Source: Phycisphaerales bacterium UBA6054
GTDB taxonomy: Bacteria; Planctomycetota; Phycisphaerae; Phycisphaerales; UBA1924
Direction: 5' to 3'
Assembly (NCBI GenBank): GCA_002429045.1
Contig: DIYM01000048.1
Span: forward strand, 7,191 to 50,092
Length of the DNA stretch: 42,902 bases
Position 1 is the stretch's first letter. Each line of letters begins with the position of its first letter. Position numbers and translations under genes: made by a program. Shown here piece after piece: positions 31,426-40,109 of the stretch. The notes under the pieces were generated by a model. It saw only the letters and a list, made by a program, of their open reading frames with translations. It was not told the origin of the DNA and did no database searches.

Positions 31426-32028
31426 TCAGGTCATCACAAAGCGGAGCGGGGTTTGCTTCCAATCCCCCACTTCGCCCAGCCCGATGCGCGGGGTGGCTCG
31501 GATGCGATCCGGATCCGCCGAGCCGAACGGGCCGGAGATGGCAAGATGGGGAGATTGGAGAAGATCGATCCCATCGAGTGCGAGGTCGATCGCGAGAGCC
31601 TGGCAGAGCTTGCCCGGGCCGTTGGTCAGGTCGCGGTCTCTCAGCGGGTGCTTCCGAGGCTTGTTGCCGGCCCGGTTCGCGCGCATGGCATCGATGCCCT
31701 GGGTCGGCCGGATCGCGCGGATCAGCACGGCCGCGGGGTGGTCGGTTCGGTAGCACGACACGTTGAGGCAGTGGTGCATGCCGTAGGTGAAGTAGACGTA
31801 CGCGGTGCCGGGCGTGGCCCACATGGACCCGTTGCGCGCCGTGCGTCGCCCGCCCGCGGCGTGTGACGCGAGGTCCTCGGGCCCGACGTAGGCCTCGGTC
31901 TCGGTGATGATCCCGGCGAGACGCTCGCCGGTGGGGAGGGTCCGGGTGAGCAACGAGCCGAGCAACACCCGGGCGGTTTCCTCGGCGGGCGACCGGAACA
32001 GGCTGGGATCGATCGGAGTCACCAGCAA
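31426..32028 (-). CDS. mpg: DNA-3-methyladenine glycosylase (AAG/MPG type)
   Basis: Predicted 200-residue base-excision repair enzyme that removes alkylated purines. ARVLLGSLLTR, GIITETEAYVGPEDLASHAA with the catalytic glutamate, RNGSMWATPGTAYVYFTYGM with the intercalating Tyr, and LTNGPGKLCQALAID are the hallmarks of the AAG family. Length is typical. No ATG fits: TTG at 32028 or GTG at 32022 must be used, and there is no obvious ribosome-binding site. It lies between the aspartyl-protease lipoprotein and the choice-of-anchor I gene, all on the minus strand. Confidence 0.93.
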   Translation of the reverse strand: MLVTPIDPSLFRSPAEETARVLLGSLLTRTLPTGERLAGIITETEAYVGPEDLASHAAGGRRTARNGSMWATPGTAYVYFTYGMHHCLNVSCYRTDHPAAVLIRAIRPTQGIDAMRANRAGNKPRKHPLRDRDLTNGPGKLCQALAIDLALDGIDLLQSPHLAISGPFGSADPDRIRATPRIGLGEVGDWKQTPLRFVMT

Positions 32029-32056
32029 GTGTTGGCGCGGTCGGGCCGACGCGGGA

Positions 32057-32962
32057 TCAGGAACCCGGATCCTGCTCCGACGGCTGGAAAACGATCACGC
32101 GATTGATCTGGTCGAACGTGACACGGAACGGCTTCATCCACGCCGTGCCGAGAATCCTCGATCTGCCTCCGATGTAGACACTGGCGTCGTCGATGCTGCG
32201 CCCTGCGAACTCGAACGCGCGGTCGAGTTCGACGAGTTCGCGTGAGACCGACGAACGGAGCGTCCGTGCGGACTGCGCACCAACGGCGGTGTACAAGTCG
32301 GGGGCTAGGTCCTTTCGGCGTAGGTCAAGGGTGGTGTTCGCTCCGGTGTCGACGAGCACGCGGAACGACCGCCCGAACAGCGGGAGATCGATCCTTGCCC
32401 GTTTGCCAGACATCCGGAACGCGCCGGGCCCGGGCGGCGGCTCTGCGGGCGGCGGGACGACTCGGACCGACGCGGCACGTTGATCGAACACCAGGGCGAC
32501 CTCTGAAAAGACGGGGAACCCGACGACGCCGTCGATGGGTGCATCGAACAACTCCTGGAGACTCGAAAACCCGTGCACGATGGCGTCGAGGCCGCGCACC
32601 TCGAACGCGCCGAGCTTGAGCGAGTCGATCCGCACAGCACCGGCGGTCACGCCGTGCGACCCGGCACCGTCCGTGATGATCGATCGCCCTGCGGGCTCGA
32701 TATCAAGACGCTCGACCGCTTCCGGGCGGAGGGCGACGGCATCGGAACCGGTGTCCACGACGAGCCGGAAGGGGCCGACGCCGTCGATCATGGCTTCGGC
32801 AATGAACAATCCGTGCTCGAACGAGCCGGGGATCTCCGCGCCCGACACGCCCAGGCTGGTCGATGCCGGCACCGGCTCGATGGACGAGCACCCACCCAGC
32901 AGGGCGGCCAGCCCGATGGTCATCACCGCAAACGCACACCGACCCGGGTATCGCCCGATCAT
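32057..32962 (-). CDS. lipoprotein aspartyl protease-like, two active-site motifs
   Basis: Predicted 301-residue lipoprotein. The signal peptide ends in the lipobox LAALLGGC (Cys about 25). Two retropepsin-like halves follow: VVDTGSDAVALRP near residue 68 and VLVDTGANTTLDLRR near residue 203, each with the D-T-G triad and followed by an ILGTAW- or VVGFPV-like hydrophobic-Gly motif. One chain therefore carries both catalytic aspartates, like pepsin rather than the usual bacterial single-domain homodimer. It probably acts in the periplasm, membrane-tethered. AGGAGG precedes the ATG by six bases and a perfect inverted repeat lies just upstream at 32977-32997. Confidence 0.82.
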   Translation of the reverse strand: MIGRYPGRCAFAVMTIGLAALLGGCSSIEPVPASTSLGVSGAEIPGSFEHGLFIAEAMIDGVGPFRLVVDTGSDAVALRPEAVERLDIEPAGRSIITDGAGSHGVTAGAVRIDSLKLGAFEVRGLDAIVHGFSSLQELFDAPIDGVVGFPVFSEVALVFDQRAASVRVVPPPAEPPPGPGAFRMSGKRARIDLPLFGRSFRVLVDTGANTTLDLRRKDLAPDLYTAVGAQSARTLRSSVSRELVELDRAFEFAGRSIDDASVYIGGRSRILGTAWMKPFRVTFDQINRVIVFQPSEQDPGS

Positions 32963-32976
32963 GAAACGCCTCCTGT

Positions 32977-32997
32977 GGTCTTGGTGTTAACAAGACC
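32977..32997. promoter_or_regulatory. inverted repeat upstream of the protease lipoprotein
   Basis: Arms GGTCTTG and CAAGACC are exact complements with a seven-base spacer. The element sits just before the Shine-Dalgarno sequence of the gene at 32962, so it could be an operator or, in RNA, a leader hairpin. The rest of the 150-base gap up to 33112 shows no other feature. Confidence 0.55.
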
Positions 32998-33112
32998 GGG
33001 CGAGCGGGTTGCAGCGGGCCCGGGACGCCGGGCGGTCGATCGCGGTCCCGCGAGGCACAGCCGTCGGGTCCCTTGGGCAAAGGCACCGCCGCGAGAAAAG
33101 AAAACGATCGGT

Positions 33113-34882
33113 TTACGCGTACGCGTGCAGGCCCGGCAGCAGCAGGTTGACCCCGAAGTAGGTCCAGAGCATCACCACGAAGCCGACGACCGAGAGCCAG
33201 GCGGTGGTCTTGCCGCGGTCTTTGAGCCCGGTCATGCGGAGGTGGATGACGATCAGGTAGACGATCCACGTGACCAGGGCCCAGGTCTCCTTGGGATCGA
33301 ACGCCCACCAGCGTCCCCAGCTGTGGTCGGCCCACCAGGCGCCCAGCAGGATGCCCACGCCGAGCGTCCAGAACGCGAGTTGGAGCACGGTCATCGTCGC
33401 GATATCGAGGTCCTTGAGCGTGCGCCGCACGCCCGCGGGCTTGTCGGTCTCGACGGTCTCCTTGACGGCTTCGTTCACATCGGAGCTGAGCGCCCCGGCG
33501 GCCACGATCTGGGCCTCGGACTTGCCGAAGTATTTGTGCCCGTAATGGGTCGCCAAGTAGAACAGCGATGTGATGAAGCCCAACGCGATCAGCCCGTAGC
33601 TGGTCAGCACGATCGTGACGTGGTACTTGAGCAGGACCGAGGTGTTGAGGATCGCGGCCTCGCGCTCGATGACCTGCCCCGGGATGCCGGTCTGCGTGGC
33701 GGTGACGAGGATCAGGAACCCGGTCGCGGCGGCGGCGGCGCCGAAGAGCCACTGTTTCTTCACGAGCATGACAACGAAGCCGACGATGGCCGCGAAGAGC
33801 GAGACGCCGGTCATCGACTCGAACTGGTTCTGGATGGGGAAGCGTTCGGCGATCGCCCAGCGCAGCCCGAAGCCCAGCCCGTGCAGCGACATCGCGACGA
33901 TCAGCGTGCTCACACCCAGCGCCACGAGCCACTTGCGCCCGGTGCCGAACGCGAGGACGAGCGACACGAGCGAGAACAGGTAGATCCAGTAGCCCCACTC
34001 GAACGCTTTCGAGTTGTTGTACATCCGCTCGAGGGCCCGCTTGCGCTGGGGGTAGACCTCGGGGTTGATGGTCGGGAGGACCTGGGCGAGTTCGGCGATC
34101 GCGCTGTTCACCTTGTCGGCGTCGCCCGCGCGCCAGCCGTTGGCGATGGTCAACATCGCCAGACGGGCCGGGTGATCGCCGGGCAGGCGGCCGACATGGA
34201 CCCAGGGCTGGTCGGCGGCTTGGGGCGCGACCATCTCGAGGTTCTGCCAGGAGTTGAGGAAGACGCCGAGCGAGCGGTCGATCTTGCCGGCCGATCGCTG
34301 GTACTCGTCCTCTCCGGCGTGGGCGTCGAGGACGGGGATGACCTGCGCGTCGGCCATGCGCGGGGAGATCATGCCGGTCTTGAGCCAGGCGTCGCGGAGC
34401 GCCTGATCCTCGAGCGCGTTCTGGAGGATCTGGCGGCGCATCGGCAGGTAGCCGACCCCGATCGTCGGGCGATCGACGTAATGGGCCGGGTCGATCATCG
34501 CATCGAGCAGCGTGAACATGGGATCGAAGCTGATCTTCTCGACGTTGCCCCCGGCCCGGCTGAGATCGAAGTGCTTGCGACGCCCCGTCATGGTGAACAC
34601 CGAGTCCTGCGCCAGCGTGTCCATGATCTTGACGCGCCCGTTGTGGAACACCGCGAGGTCGCGCAGCGGGTCCAGGTCGAGCGCTCCCGCGAACGCGCGT
34701 TTGTCCTCGACGGTCATCTCGGTGCGGATGGGCTCGCCGAACGGGTTCTGGACCTCCTCGGCGACCTCGGCGACGAGTTGGGACTCCGGATGGGCGTTGC
34801 CGTCGGGTGCGCCGTACTGAGCGGCCGCGACGGGTGCGAACCATGCCAACACCGACAGAACGGCTGTCCTGAACTGGGTCAT
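33113..34882 (-). CDS. ccsA: cytochrome c biogenesis protein CcsA with long N-terminal region
   Basis: Predicted 589-residue membrane protein of the system II cytochrome c synthase. A signal peptide (TAVLSVLAWFAPVAAAQ) starts a periplasmic region of about 275 residues that includes HNGRVKIMDTLAQD, a segment seen in the large CcsA proteins of Planctomycetes and Bacteroidetes. From about residue 297 there are roughly eight transmembrane helices with the CcsA core (NQFESMTGVSLFAAIVGF, KYHVTIVLTSYGLIALGF). The haem-handling motif reads WGRWWAFDPKETWALVTW, with WAFD where WSWD or WGWD is usual. It overlaps resB by ATGA and so is co-translated with it. Confidence 0.92.
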   Translation of the reverse strand: MTQFRTAVLSVLAWFAPVAAAQYGAPDGNAHPESQLVAEVAEEVQNPFGEPIRTEMTVEDKRAFAGALDLDPLRDLAVFHNGRVKIMDTLAQDSVFTMTGRRKHFDLSRAGGNVEKISFDPMFTLLDAMIDPAHYVDRPTIGVGYLPMRRQILQNALEDQALRDAWLKTGMISPRMADAQVIPVLDAHAGEDEYQRSAGKIDRSLGVFLNSWQNLEMVAPQAADQPWVHVGRLPGDHPARLAMLTIANGWRAGDADKVNSAIAELAQVLPTINPEVYPQRKRALERMYNNSKAFEWGYWIYLFSLVSLVLAFGTGRKWLVALGVSTLIVAMSLHGLGFGLRWAIAERFPIQNQFESMTGVSLFAAIVGFVVMLVKKQWLFGAAAAATGFLILVTATQTGIPGQVIEREAAILNTSVLLKYHVTIVLTSYGLIALGFITSLFYLATHYGHKYFGKSEAQIVAAGALSSDVNEAVKETVETDKPAGVRRTLKDLDIATMTVLQLAFWTLGVGILLGAWWADHSWGRWWAFDPKETWALVTWIVYLIVIHLRMTGLKDRGKTTAWLSVVGFVVMLWTYFGVNLLLPGLHAYA

Positions 34883-37551
34883 GCGGAGGGCTCCGGGGTG
34901 GGGTCGGATGCGGTCGGACGCGGGCGCGTGCCGGATGGCTTGAGTTGGCCCGATTTGGCCAGTTCGGCGAGCCGTTGCTTCTCCCGACGGACCAGCCAAG
35001 GTTTGACGTAGAACGCCCAGGGGATGCCGGCGCCCATCAGGATGCCGCCGAACGCGACAACATGGATGCCGGGATTGTTGCCGACGCCCAGGATGGTGAA
35101 GTTGACACGGGGCTCGGGGATCTCCCCGCGGTCGACCATCTCCTGGGTCTGGTTCCACCCGGCGCGGTCCCAGCCGGCCTGGCTGAACTTGAACTGGTCG
35201 GGGTTCATGCCCGCGCCCAGACGCCGGGCGATGTTGCTGAGGATATTGCCGTCTGGATTCCAGTGGAACGGCGCCCGCAGCGGGGCGTTGAGCTTGATGA
35301 GGTGCTCGTAGGGCGTGAAGTCGCCAGCGGGGTCGTCGGGGCGGAGGGTGGGCGCCACGCGGACCACGCTCTGGTAGTCGCGCGGCGCCCCGCGGTGGTC
35401 GTAGGAGATCATCTCGAAGTCGACCAGCGAGACGCTGAAGCCCGGGAGTTGGCGTTGCATGCGTCCGAACGCCAGCTTGATCTCGCGCCCCTCGGGCCCG
35501 CCGCCGGGGATGCGCACGGTGCGGATCTTCTCCGCCTCGACTTCCATGTACTTGGTGAAAGGCAGCCAGACGATCTCCGACCACGGGCCGAAGGGCGACG
35601 ACTCCGACAGCGACACCTCGACCGCGAGGAACGCGAAGGTGTGCGAGCCGACGAGCGAGATGTCCCGCTCCTGCACCGGCGTGGGCACCGGGATGTCGAC
35701 CCTGCGTGCGTGCTCCCAGCGCTCGCCCAAGCGGAGACTGACCTCGGCGCCATCGTCGTTGGGCACGATGTCCCGGATCCATTCGCCGTCGATCGAATCG
35801 GTGATGCGCACGGCGCCGCCGGGCTGGCGGACGATGGCCCTGACCGATCCGTCGGCACGCTCGTCCAAGTAGACCTGCAGGCGGGTCATGTCGAGGTACG
35901 CCACCCTGACGCGCGGATCGGGCGCCCCGCGCATCGGGCGTCCGGTCGCCGGGTCGGGCGAGGTCCCGAGGTCCTGGTTGATCTCGGGGAAGCGGTGGTA
36001 GATCCAGCGTTCGATCGTCTCGGGCTGGGAGCCGTCCGCCGCGGCGGGCGGCGTGAGTTCCACGATCGCCAGCGAACTGGTCGCGCCCTCGTACCCGCTG
36101 GTGATGATCGGGAACGGCGGTTCGTCGGCGAACTCCCTGATGTGCAGCCTCCAGCCGGTATCGCCCAGCTCGAGCCGCTCGCCCCCGCGTGCGGGGAGCA
36201 CCACCCGGAACGGATCTTGGTCGCCTTCTCCGGGGATCTCGACGACCAGCGCGTGGCGGGCCGCGACCGGGACGGCGGACGAGAGCCCATCCCACCGCTC
36301 TTGGTCCATCTCCCTCGTGAACTCGATCGCGACGATGTCGTTGAACCGGACACGCTGGGTGGGGTCACGCAGAAAGAACGGGAACTCGAAGATCGGGGAA
36401 TCTGTCGGCAGGTCGGCGCCTGGGATCTGCGCGAACAGCTCGACCACACGCATGGGGGCGGCCGGTTCGCCCGGGGGCGGCTCGGCGTTGATCCAGTCCG
36501 GGCTCAGCTCCGCGTAAGACGCGTAGCCGACCACACGGAAGGCGATGTCCGGATCGAGGAACTGGGTCTGCCCGTCGGGCACGGGCGGCATCGGGACCGG
36601 GAGGTCGAGCGTCCGCCCGCTGTCGGTCATCGCGGCGCGGTCGGCGGGGCTGAGCACGACGTCCGAATGGCCCGGGCTCGGTCGTTCCGAGAACAGCTCC
36701 CCGTCGCCGATCCCGGCTCGGAGGTTGTAGTTGTTGTACCGCGGCACATCGAGCTGACGCTGCTGGTACCGCAGGCTGCCGATGATGTCGCGGTGCTGCG
36801 CGATGTAGAGGACCACGTCCTCCCGGTCGTAGAACGATCGCTGGGAGGGGCCGACCGCGTCGGTGCTGGCCGCCGCTCGGAGCAGCGTGTCGCCCTCCTC
36901 CTTGAACCGCTGGTAAAACACGGATCCGACGGCGATGAGCACGATGCCGGTGTGCACGCTGAGCACGCCGATGTTCTTGAACGTGAACTCGATACGCCGC
37001 ACGGTCGTGACGATCATGTTCATCACGAACAGCCACAACGCGAGCTTCATGGGCCACCACGCGTAGAACTGGGTCTCGGTCATCTCCATGATCGGCAAGC
37101 GACGGAGGGTGACGGCCTTGTAGGTCTCCACGAAGTCCGCGAAGAACTCGAGCCCCTCGCCGGTCGCCGGGTCATAATGCAGCGCGGGCCACGCGAACCG
37201 GTGCCAGGCACCGACGCCCGCGACCCCGATCCCGATCGCGCCGAGCAGCGACAACGCGAACCGCGTGCCCCGGGCGTCGCGGGGGATGAGCGAACGCACG
37301 ATCAGAACGAGCAGCACCGCCGGGATCAGCGCCGAAAGGGCGGCTGTCAGCACGTATACCGCCCAGGTTGGGATCAACGCGATCAGCCCGATCGGGATCG
37401 ACGCCAGGGTCGAATACACGGAGATGAACACCAGCAGCACGACCGCGAGGGGGATGGTGCTGAAGGCACGGAGAACCCACCGCACCGGCGACAAATAGCC
37501 GACGAGGTGCTCGTCTTCCCACGCCTTGTTTCGTTGCCATTTCCTGCTCAT
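34879..37551 (-). CDS. resB: cytochrome c biogenesis protein ResB-like, enlarged
   Basis: Predicted 890-residue protein, the partner of CcsA in haem delivery and attachment to apocytochrome c. N-terminal helices include STIPLAVVLLVFISVYSTLA, WAVYVLTAALSALIPAVLLV and MKLALWLFVMNMIVTTVRRI; the segment FKNIGVLSVHTGIVLIAVGS is a ResB hallmark. A periplasmic domain of about 600 residues follows, and one final helix (VVAFGGILMGAGIPWAFYVK) near 840-860. ResB of other bacteria is usually shorter, so this is the large planctomycete form. Start ATG at 37551, no clear ribosome-binding site. Its stop overlaps ccsA. Confidence 0.9.
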   Translation of the reverse strand: MSRKWQRNKAWEDEHLVGYLSPVRWVLRAFSTIPLAVVLLVFISVYSTLASIPIGLIALIPTWAVYVLTAALSALIPAVLLVLIVRSLIPRDARGTRFALSLLGAIGIGVAGVGAWHRFAWPALHYDPATGEGLEFFADFVETYKAVTLRRLPIMEMTETQFYAWWPMKLALWLFVMNMIVTTVRRIEFTFKNIGVLSVHTGIVLIAVGSVFYQRFKEEGDTLLRAAASTDAVGPSQRSFYDREDVVLYIAQHRDIIGSLRYQQRQLDVPRYNNYNLRAGIGDGELFSERPSPGHSDVVLSPADRAAMTDSGRTLDLPVPMPPVPDGQTQFLDPDIAFRVVGYASYAELSPDWINAEPPPGEPAAPMRVVELFAQIPGADLPTDSPIFEFPFFLRDPTQRVRFNDIVAIEFTREMDQERWDGLSSAVPVAARHALVVEIPGEGDQDPFRVVLPARGGERLELGDTGWRLHIREFADEPPFPIITSGYEGATSSLAIVELTPPAAADGSQPETIERWIYHRFPEINQDLGTSPDPATGRPMRGAPDPRVRVAYLDMTRLQVYLDERADGSVRAIVRQPGGAVRITDSIDGEWIRDIVPNDDGAEVSLRLGERWEHARRVDIPVPTPVQERDISLVGSHTFAFLAVEVSLSESSPFGPWSEIVWLPFTKYMEVEAEKIRTVRIPGGGPEGREIKLAFGRMQRQLPGFSVSLVDFEMISYDHRGAPRDYQSVVRVAPTLRPDDPAGDFTPYEHLIKLNAPLRAPFHWNPDGNILSNIARRLGAGMNPDQFKFSQAGWDRAGWNQTQEMVDRGEIPEPRVNFTILGVGNNPGIHVVAFGGILMGAGIPWAFYVKPWLVRREKQRLAELAKSGQLKPSGTRPRPTASDPTPEPSA

Positions 37552-37599
37552 GTGTGCATTCTTCGGGCTCGCAGGAACCGTAGGACGGATCCGGCTGAT

Positions 37600-38940
37600 T
37601 TAGAAGCGTTCTCGGCTGAGAATCGGCGGTTCCGGTGCCGATTTTTGCATCATCGCGTCATTCCAAGGCTCGCGGGTCCCGGGCGGGACGGGGACGGGGA
37701 TCAACGCCAGCACCGGCCCGGGTTCGAGCGTCACGAGTTGGCGGTCGACACCCAGCGCGTCCGCCCCGTTCACGGTCGCCATCGCGAGCAGCGTGCGGGC
37801 ATCGACGCCGTCGCGTCGGTGGAGGAGGCGCATCTCGTCGAGCACGCTGATCCGGTCGGGCGTGTCCAGATTCACGATCGAGTCGGTCCCGAGGCACACG
37901 GGCACGCCCGCGGCGAGCATGTCGCGGTACCGGTGCGATCCGAAGTGCTCGGCCGCGCCGAAGTACTCGGACGCGCGGGGGCAATACACGACCGGCGTCC
38001 CGGACCCGGCGAGCGTGCGGATCGCTCCGTCCGGCGCATCGTTCACGTGTGCGCACAGGACGGGTTGCGTCTCGAGAATCGGCAGGAGGTGCGCAACCGG
38101 GTGCTTGCCCTTGCCGATGTGATCGAGGATCGAGTCGTGCCATACGCCGAGACGCTCGAGGAGTTCGCGCTGCGGGCCGGCCGCGTCGGACACGAACGAT
38201 CGCTCTTCTGGTGTCTCGGAGAGGTGTGTGGAGAGCGGGAGCCCGTGCGTGCGGGCCAGACTCGCGGCCCACCGGTACACGCCGAGGTCGACGGTGTTGG
38301 GGGCGTGGGGCTGGAGCCCGAGGCGCACGCCGGATCCGTCGAGTTGCCGCCGGGTTGCGGGCATCAACTCGCGCGTGAACTCGGTCAGGCGGCGCGTCGC
38401 GTCCGCAGCCGACCCGCCGATTCCAAAGAACTCCAGGTACGACACGCCGATCAGCGGCGAGCACGCGAGTGCTCGGGCGGGGGCGACGGTCATCCTCCCA
38501 GCGGGGGCCCCCGCGATGTCCCCCACCACCGCGGTGCCGCCGGCGATCGAGCGGGCGATGCCCAGGCGGACCGCGTCGTCGATCGCGTCGTCATCGGAGC
38601 GGCGGTTGGCGCGGATGTGGTCCACCCACTTCACGAAGCCGTCCCCCGGTTCGTGGTGGACCGGCCCGATGTGGGTCAGATCGAGATGGGTGTGGGCGTT
38701 GACGAGCCCGGGCATGAGCAGCCGGTCCGGGAGGTCCAGCGTGCGATCGGGCGGGCGGGCGGGATCCGGGCAGCGAGCCCTGGGGCCGGCGTAGATGATC
38801 GAGAGCGCGCCGGGGGAGGAGCGGGCGAGGACGGCCGCATCGGGCACGACCCCGGAGACGGCATCGGCGATCGCGGCCGCGTTGATGCGGATGGTCCGGG
38901 TCTGATCGGCTGGGCTTGGCGGATTCAAAGCTGATTTCAC
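37600..38940 (-). CDS. amidohydrolase, deaminase type
   Basis: Predicted 446-residue metal-dependent hydrolase of the ATZ/TRZ group. MPGLVNAHTHLDLTHIGPV carries the HxH metal ligands; LSTHLSETPEERSF, LCAHVNDAPDGAI and CLGTDSIVNLDTPDRISVLD supply the remaining His and Asp. FVKWVDHIRANRRSD after the HxH resembles aminofutalosine deaminases (MqnX) of the alternative menaquinone pathway, a reasonable guess, but a guanine- or triazine-type deaminase is equally possible. There is no good ATG: GTG at 38940 gives a sensible N-terminus. It is 48 bases upstream of resB and divergent from the OmpA gene. Confidence 0.8.
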   Translation of the reverse strand: MKSALNPPSPADQTRTIRINAAAIADAVSGVVPDAAVLARSSPGALSIIYAGPRARCPDPARPPDRTLDLPDRLLMPGLVNAHTHLDLTHIGPVHHEPGDGFVKWVDHIRANRRSDDDAIDDAVRLGIARSIAGGTAVVGDIAGAPAGRMTVAPARALACSPLIGVSYLEFFGIGGSAADATRRLTEFTRELMPATRRQLDGSGVRLGLQPHAPNTVDLGVYRWAASLARTHGLPLSTHLSETPEERSFVSDAAGPQRELLERLGVWHDSILDHIGKGKHPVAHLLPILETQPVLCAHVNDAPDGAIRTLAGSGTPVVYCPRASEYFGAAEHFGSHRYRDMLAAGVPVCLGTDSIVNLDTPDRISVLDEMRLLHRRDGVDARTLLAMATVNGADALGVDRQLVTLEPGPVLALIPVPVPPGTREPWNDAMMQKSAPEPPILSRERF

Positions 38941-39059
38941 GCATCCGACGGCGGTCGGCCGATCAGAAGAGGGCAGGCGGGAGCGGTTGCCGCTTGGTTG
39001 CGCCGTGCGCGGCGAGCTAGCCCGGACAAAGACCGCCGTCACGCCCGGGAGAAGCATCG

Positions 39060-39065
39060 TAGGAT
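39060..39065 (+). promoter_or_regulatory. TAGGAT -10 element of the OmpA-family gene
   Basis: TAGGAT lies 45 bases before the ATG at 39111, leaving a normal leader with GGAG. A hairpin of five pairs (CCCTG/CAGGG, TGAA loop) lies in the leader. A -35 element is not convincing. Confidence 0.35.
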
Positions 39066-39110
39066 GACACGCACGCCCCTGTGAACAGGGCGGCATCGAG
39101 GAGCGGACCC

Positions 39111-39998
39111 ATGGACCGGAAGACGAAGAAGATGATGAACACGACCGCCGCCCGTCGGCTGACCCGCGTCGCCGCGCTGCTCGCGTTTGGCGGCACGCTG
39201 ACCGGGTGCGTGAGCCAGGCCGAGTACGACAAACTCTGGGAAACGAACCGCAGCCTGACCGACCGCCTGCGCGCGATCCAGGGCGACCTGGACAACCTGC
39301 AGCAGCAGAACGCGTCGCTCACCGGCTCGGCCGGCGGAGCGTCCTCCACGATCGCCAGCCTGACCAGCGAGAACGAGCGTCTCCGCCAGCAACTCAACGA
39401 GTCGCTCCGGGCGATGCAGGACCTCGAGTCCCGCCTGGGCACTCTGGAACTCAACCGGCTCGACCCCAGCACCGATCGGGCTCTGGCGGGCCTGGCGGCT
39501 CAGTACCCGGATCTGGTCGAGTACGACGCGGACCGCGGGATGCTGCGGTTCGCCAGCGACCTGACGTTCGGCTCGGGATCGGACCAACTGCAGGCCGGCG
39601 GGGCCGAAGCGCTGAACACGCTGGCGTCGGTCCTCAGTTCGAGCGAGGCGGCGAACTACGACGTCGTGGTCGTGGGGCACACCGACAGCCAGCGGATCTC
39701 GGCGAACACCGCGCGTCGTCACCCGACCAACATGCACCTCTCGGCGCACCGGGCGATCTCGGTCCGGCGCGCGTTGGGTGAGCAGGGCGTGGCGTGGGAG
39801 CGGATCCAGGCCGCGGGCTGGGGGCAGTACCGCCCCACGGTCGCCAACAACCCCAGCGGGGGGACGGCGGCGAACCGACGCGTCGAGATCTTCCTCGTGC
39901 CCTCAACCTGGAGCGGGACGCCCCAGCCCGAGCCGGCGCCATCGGCACCGAGCGGCGACAGCGGGGCCCGGCAGGTGGACATCGATCCCACGAAGTAA
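39111..39998 (+). CDS. OmpA family peptidoglycan-binding lipoprotein
   Basis: Predicted 295-residue lipoprotein. The signal peptide ends in the lipobox LLAFGGTLTGC (Cys about 34). Residues about 38-125 are a coiled coil (LWETNRSLTDRLRAIQGDLD, LTSENERLRQQLNESLRAMQ). The C-terminal OmpA domain (about 160-270) holds VVVVGHTDSQRIS, NMHLSAHRAISVRRALGEQG and GWGQYRPTVANN ... ANRRVEIFLV with the diaminopimelate-binding Asp/Arg. It would link the outer membrane to the cell wall, in a Pal-like role. GGAG precedes the ATG at 39111. It is a single gene with its own terminator. Confidence 0.92.
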   Translation: MDRKTKKMMNTTAARRLTRVAALLAFGGTLTGCVSQAEYDKLWETNRSLTDRLRAIQGDLDNLQQQNASLTGSAGGASSTIASLTSENERLRQQLNESLRAMQDLESRLGTLELNRLDPSTDRALAGLAAQYPDLVEYDADRGMLRFASDLTFGSGSDQLQAGGAEALNTLASVLSSSEAANYDVVVVGHTDSQRISANTARRHPTNMHLSAHRAISVRRALGEQGVAWERIQAAGWGQYRPTVANNPSGGTAANRRVEIFLVPSTWSGTPQPEPAPSAPSGDSGARQVDIDPTK

Positions 39999-40049
39999 CT
40001 CGGGCGGGCGCCCCCCGGACCGATTGCCAGAGAACGAACCAGAGAACCG

Positions 40050-40075
40050 AAGCCCGGCACGCCGGGCTTTCTTTG
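40050..40075 (+). terminator. intrinsic terminator after the OmpA-family gene
   Basis: The eight-bp stem AAGCCCGG/CCGGGCTT with loop CACG is followed by TCTTT. It lies 51 bases after the stop codon. The opposite strand lacks a T-tract, so it serves the plus strand only. Confidence 0.8.
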
Positions 40076-40109
40076 TGCCGGCGTGAGAGGCTGCCCCTGG
40101 CCGTCGGGC

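Noticed and set aside
33113..36295. Possible fusion of ccsA into the preceding gene, because its frame stays open far upstream
   Set aside because: The upstream part is out of frame with resB and has no domain; ccsA has its own signal peptide and an ATGA overlap with resB, so they are separate coupled genes.
34945..38934. A 1329-codon open frame on the plus strand across resB and the amidohydrolase gene
   Set aside because: It is antisense to two clear genes. Its translation is rich in Arg, Gly, Asp and Val without any domain pattern, the usual result of high-GC third positions read on the other strand.
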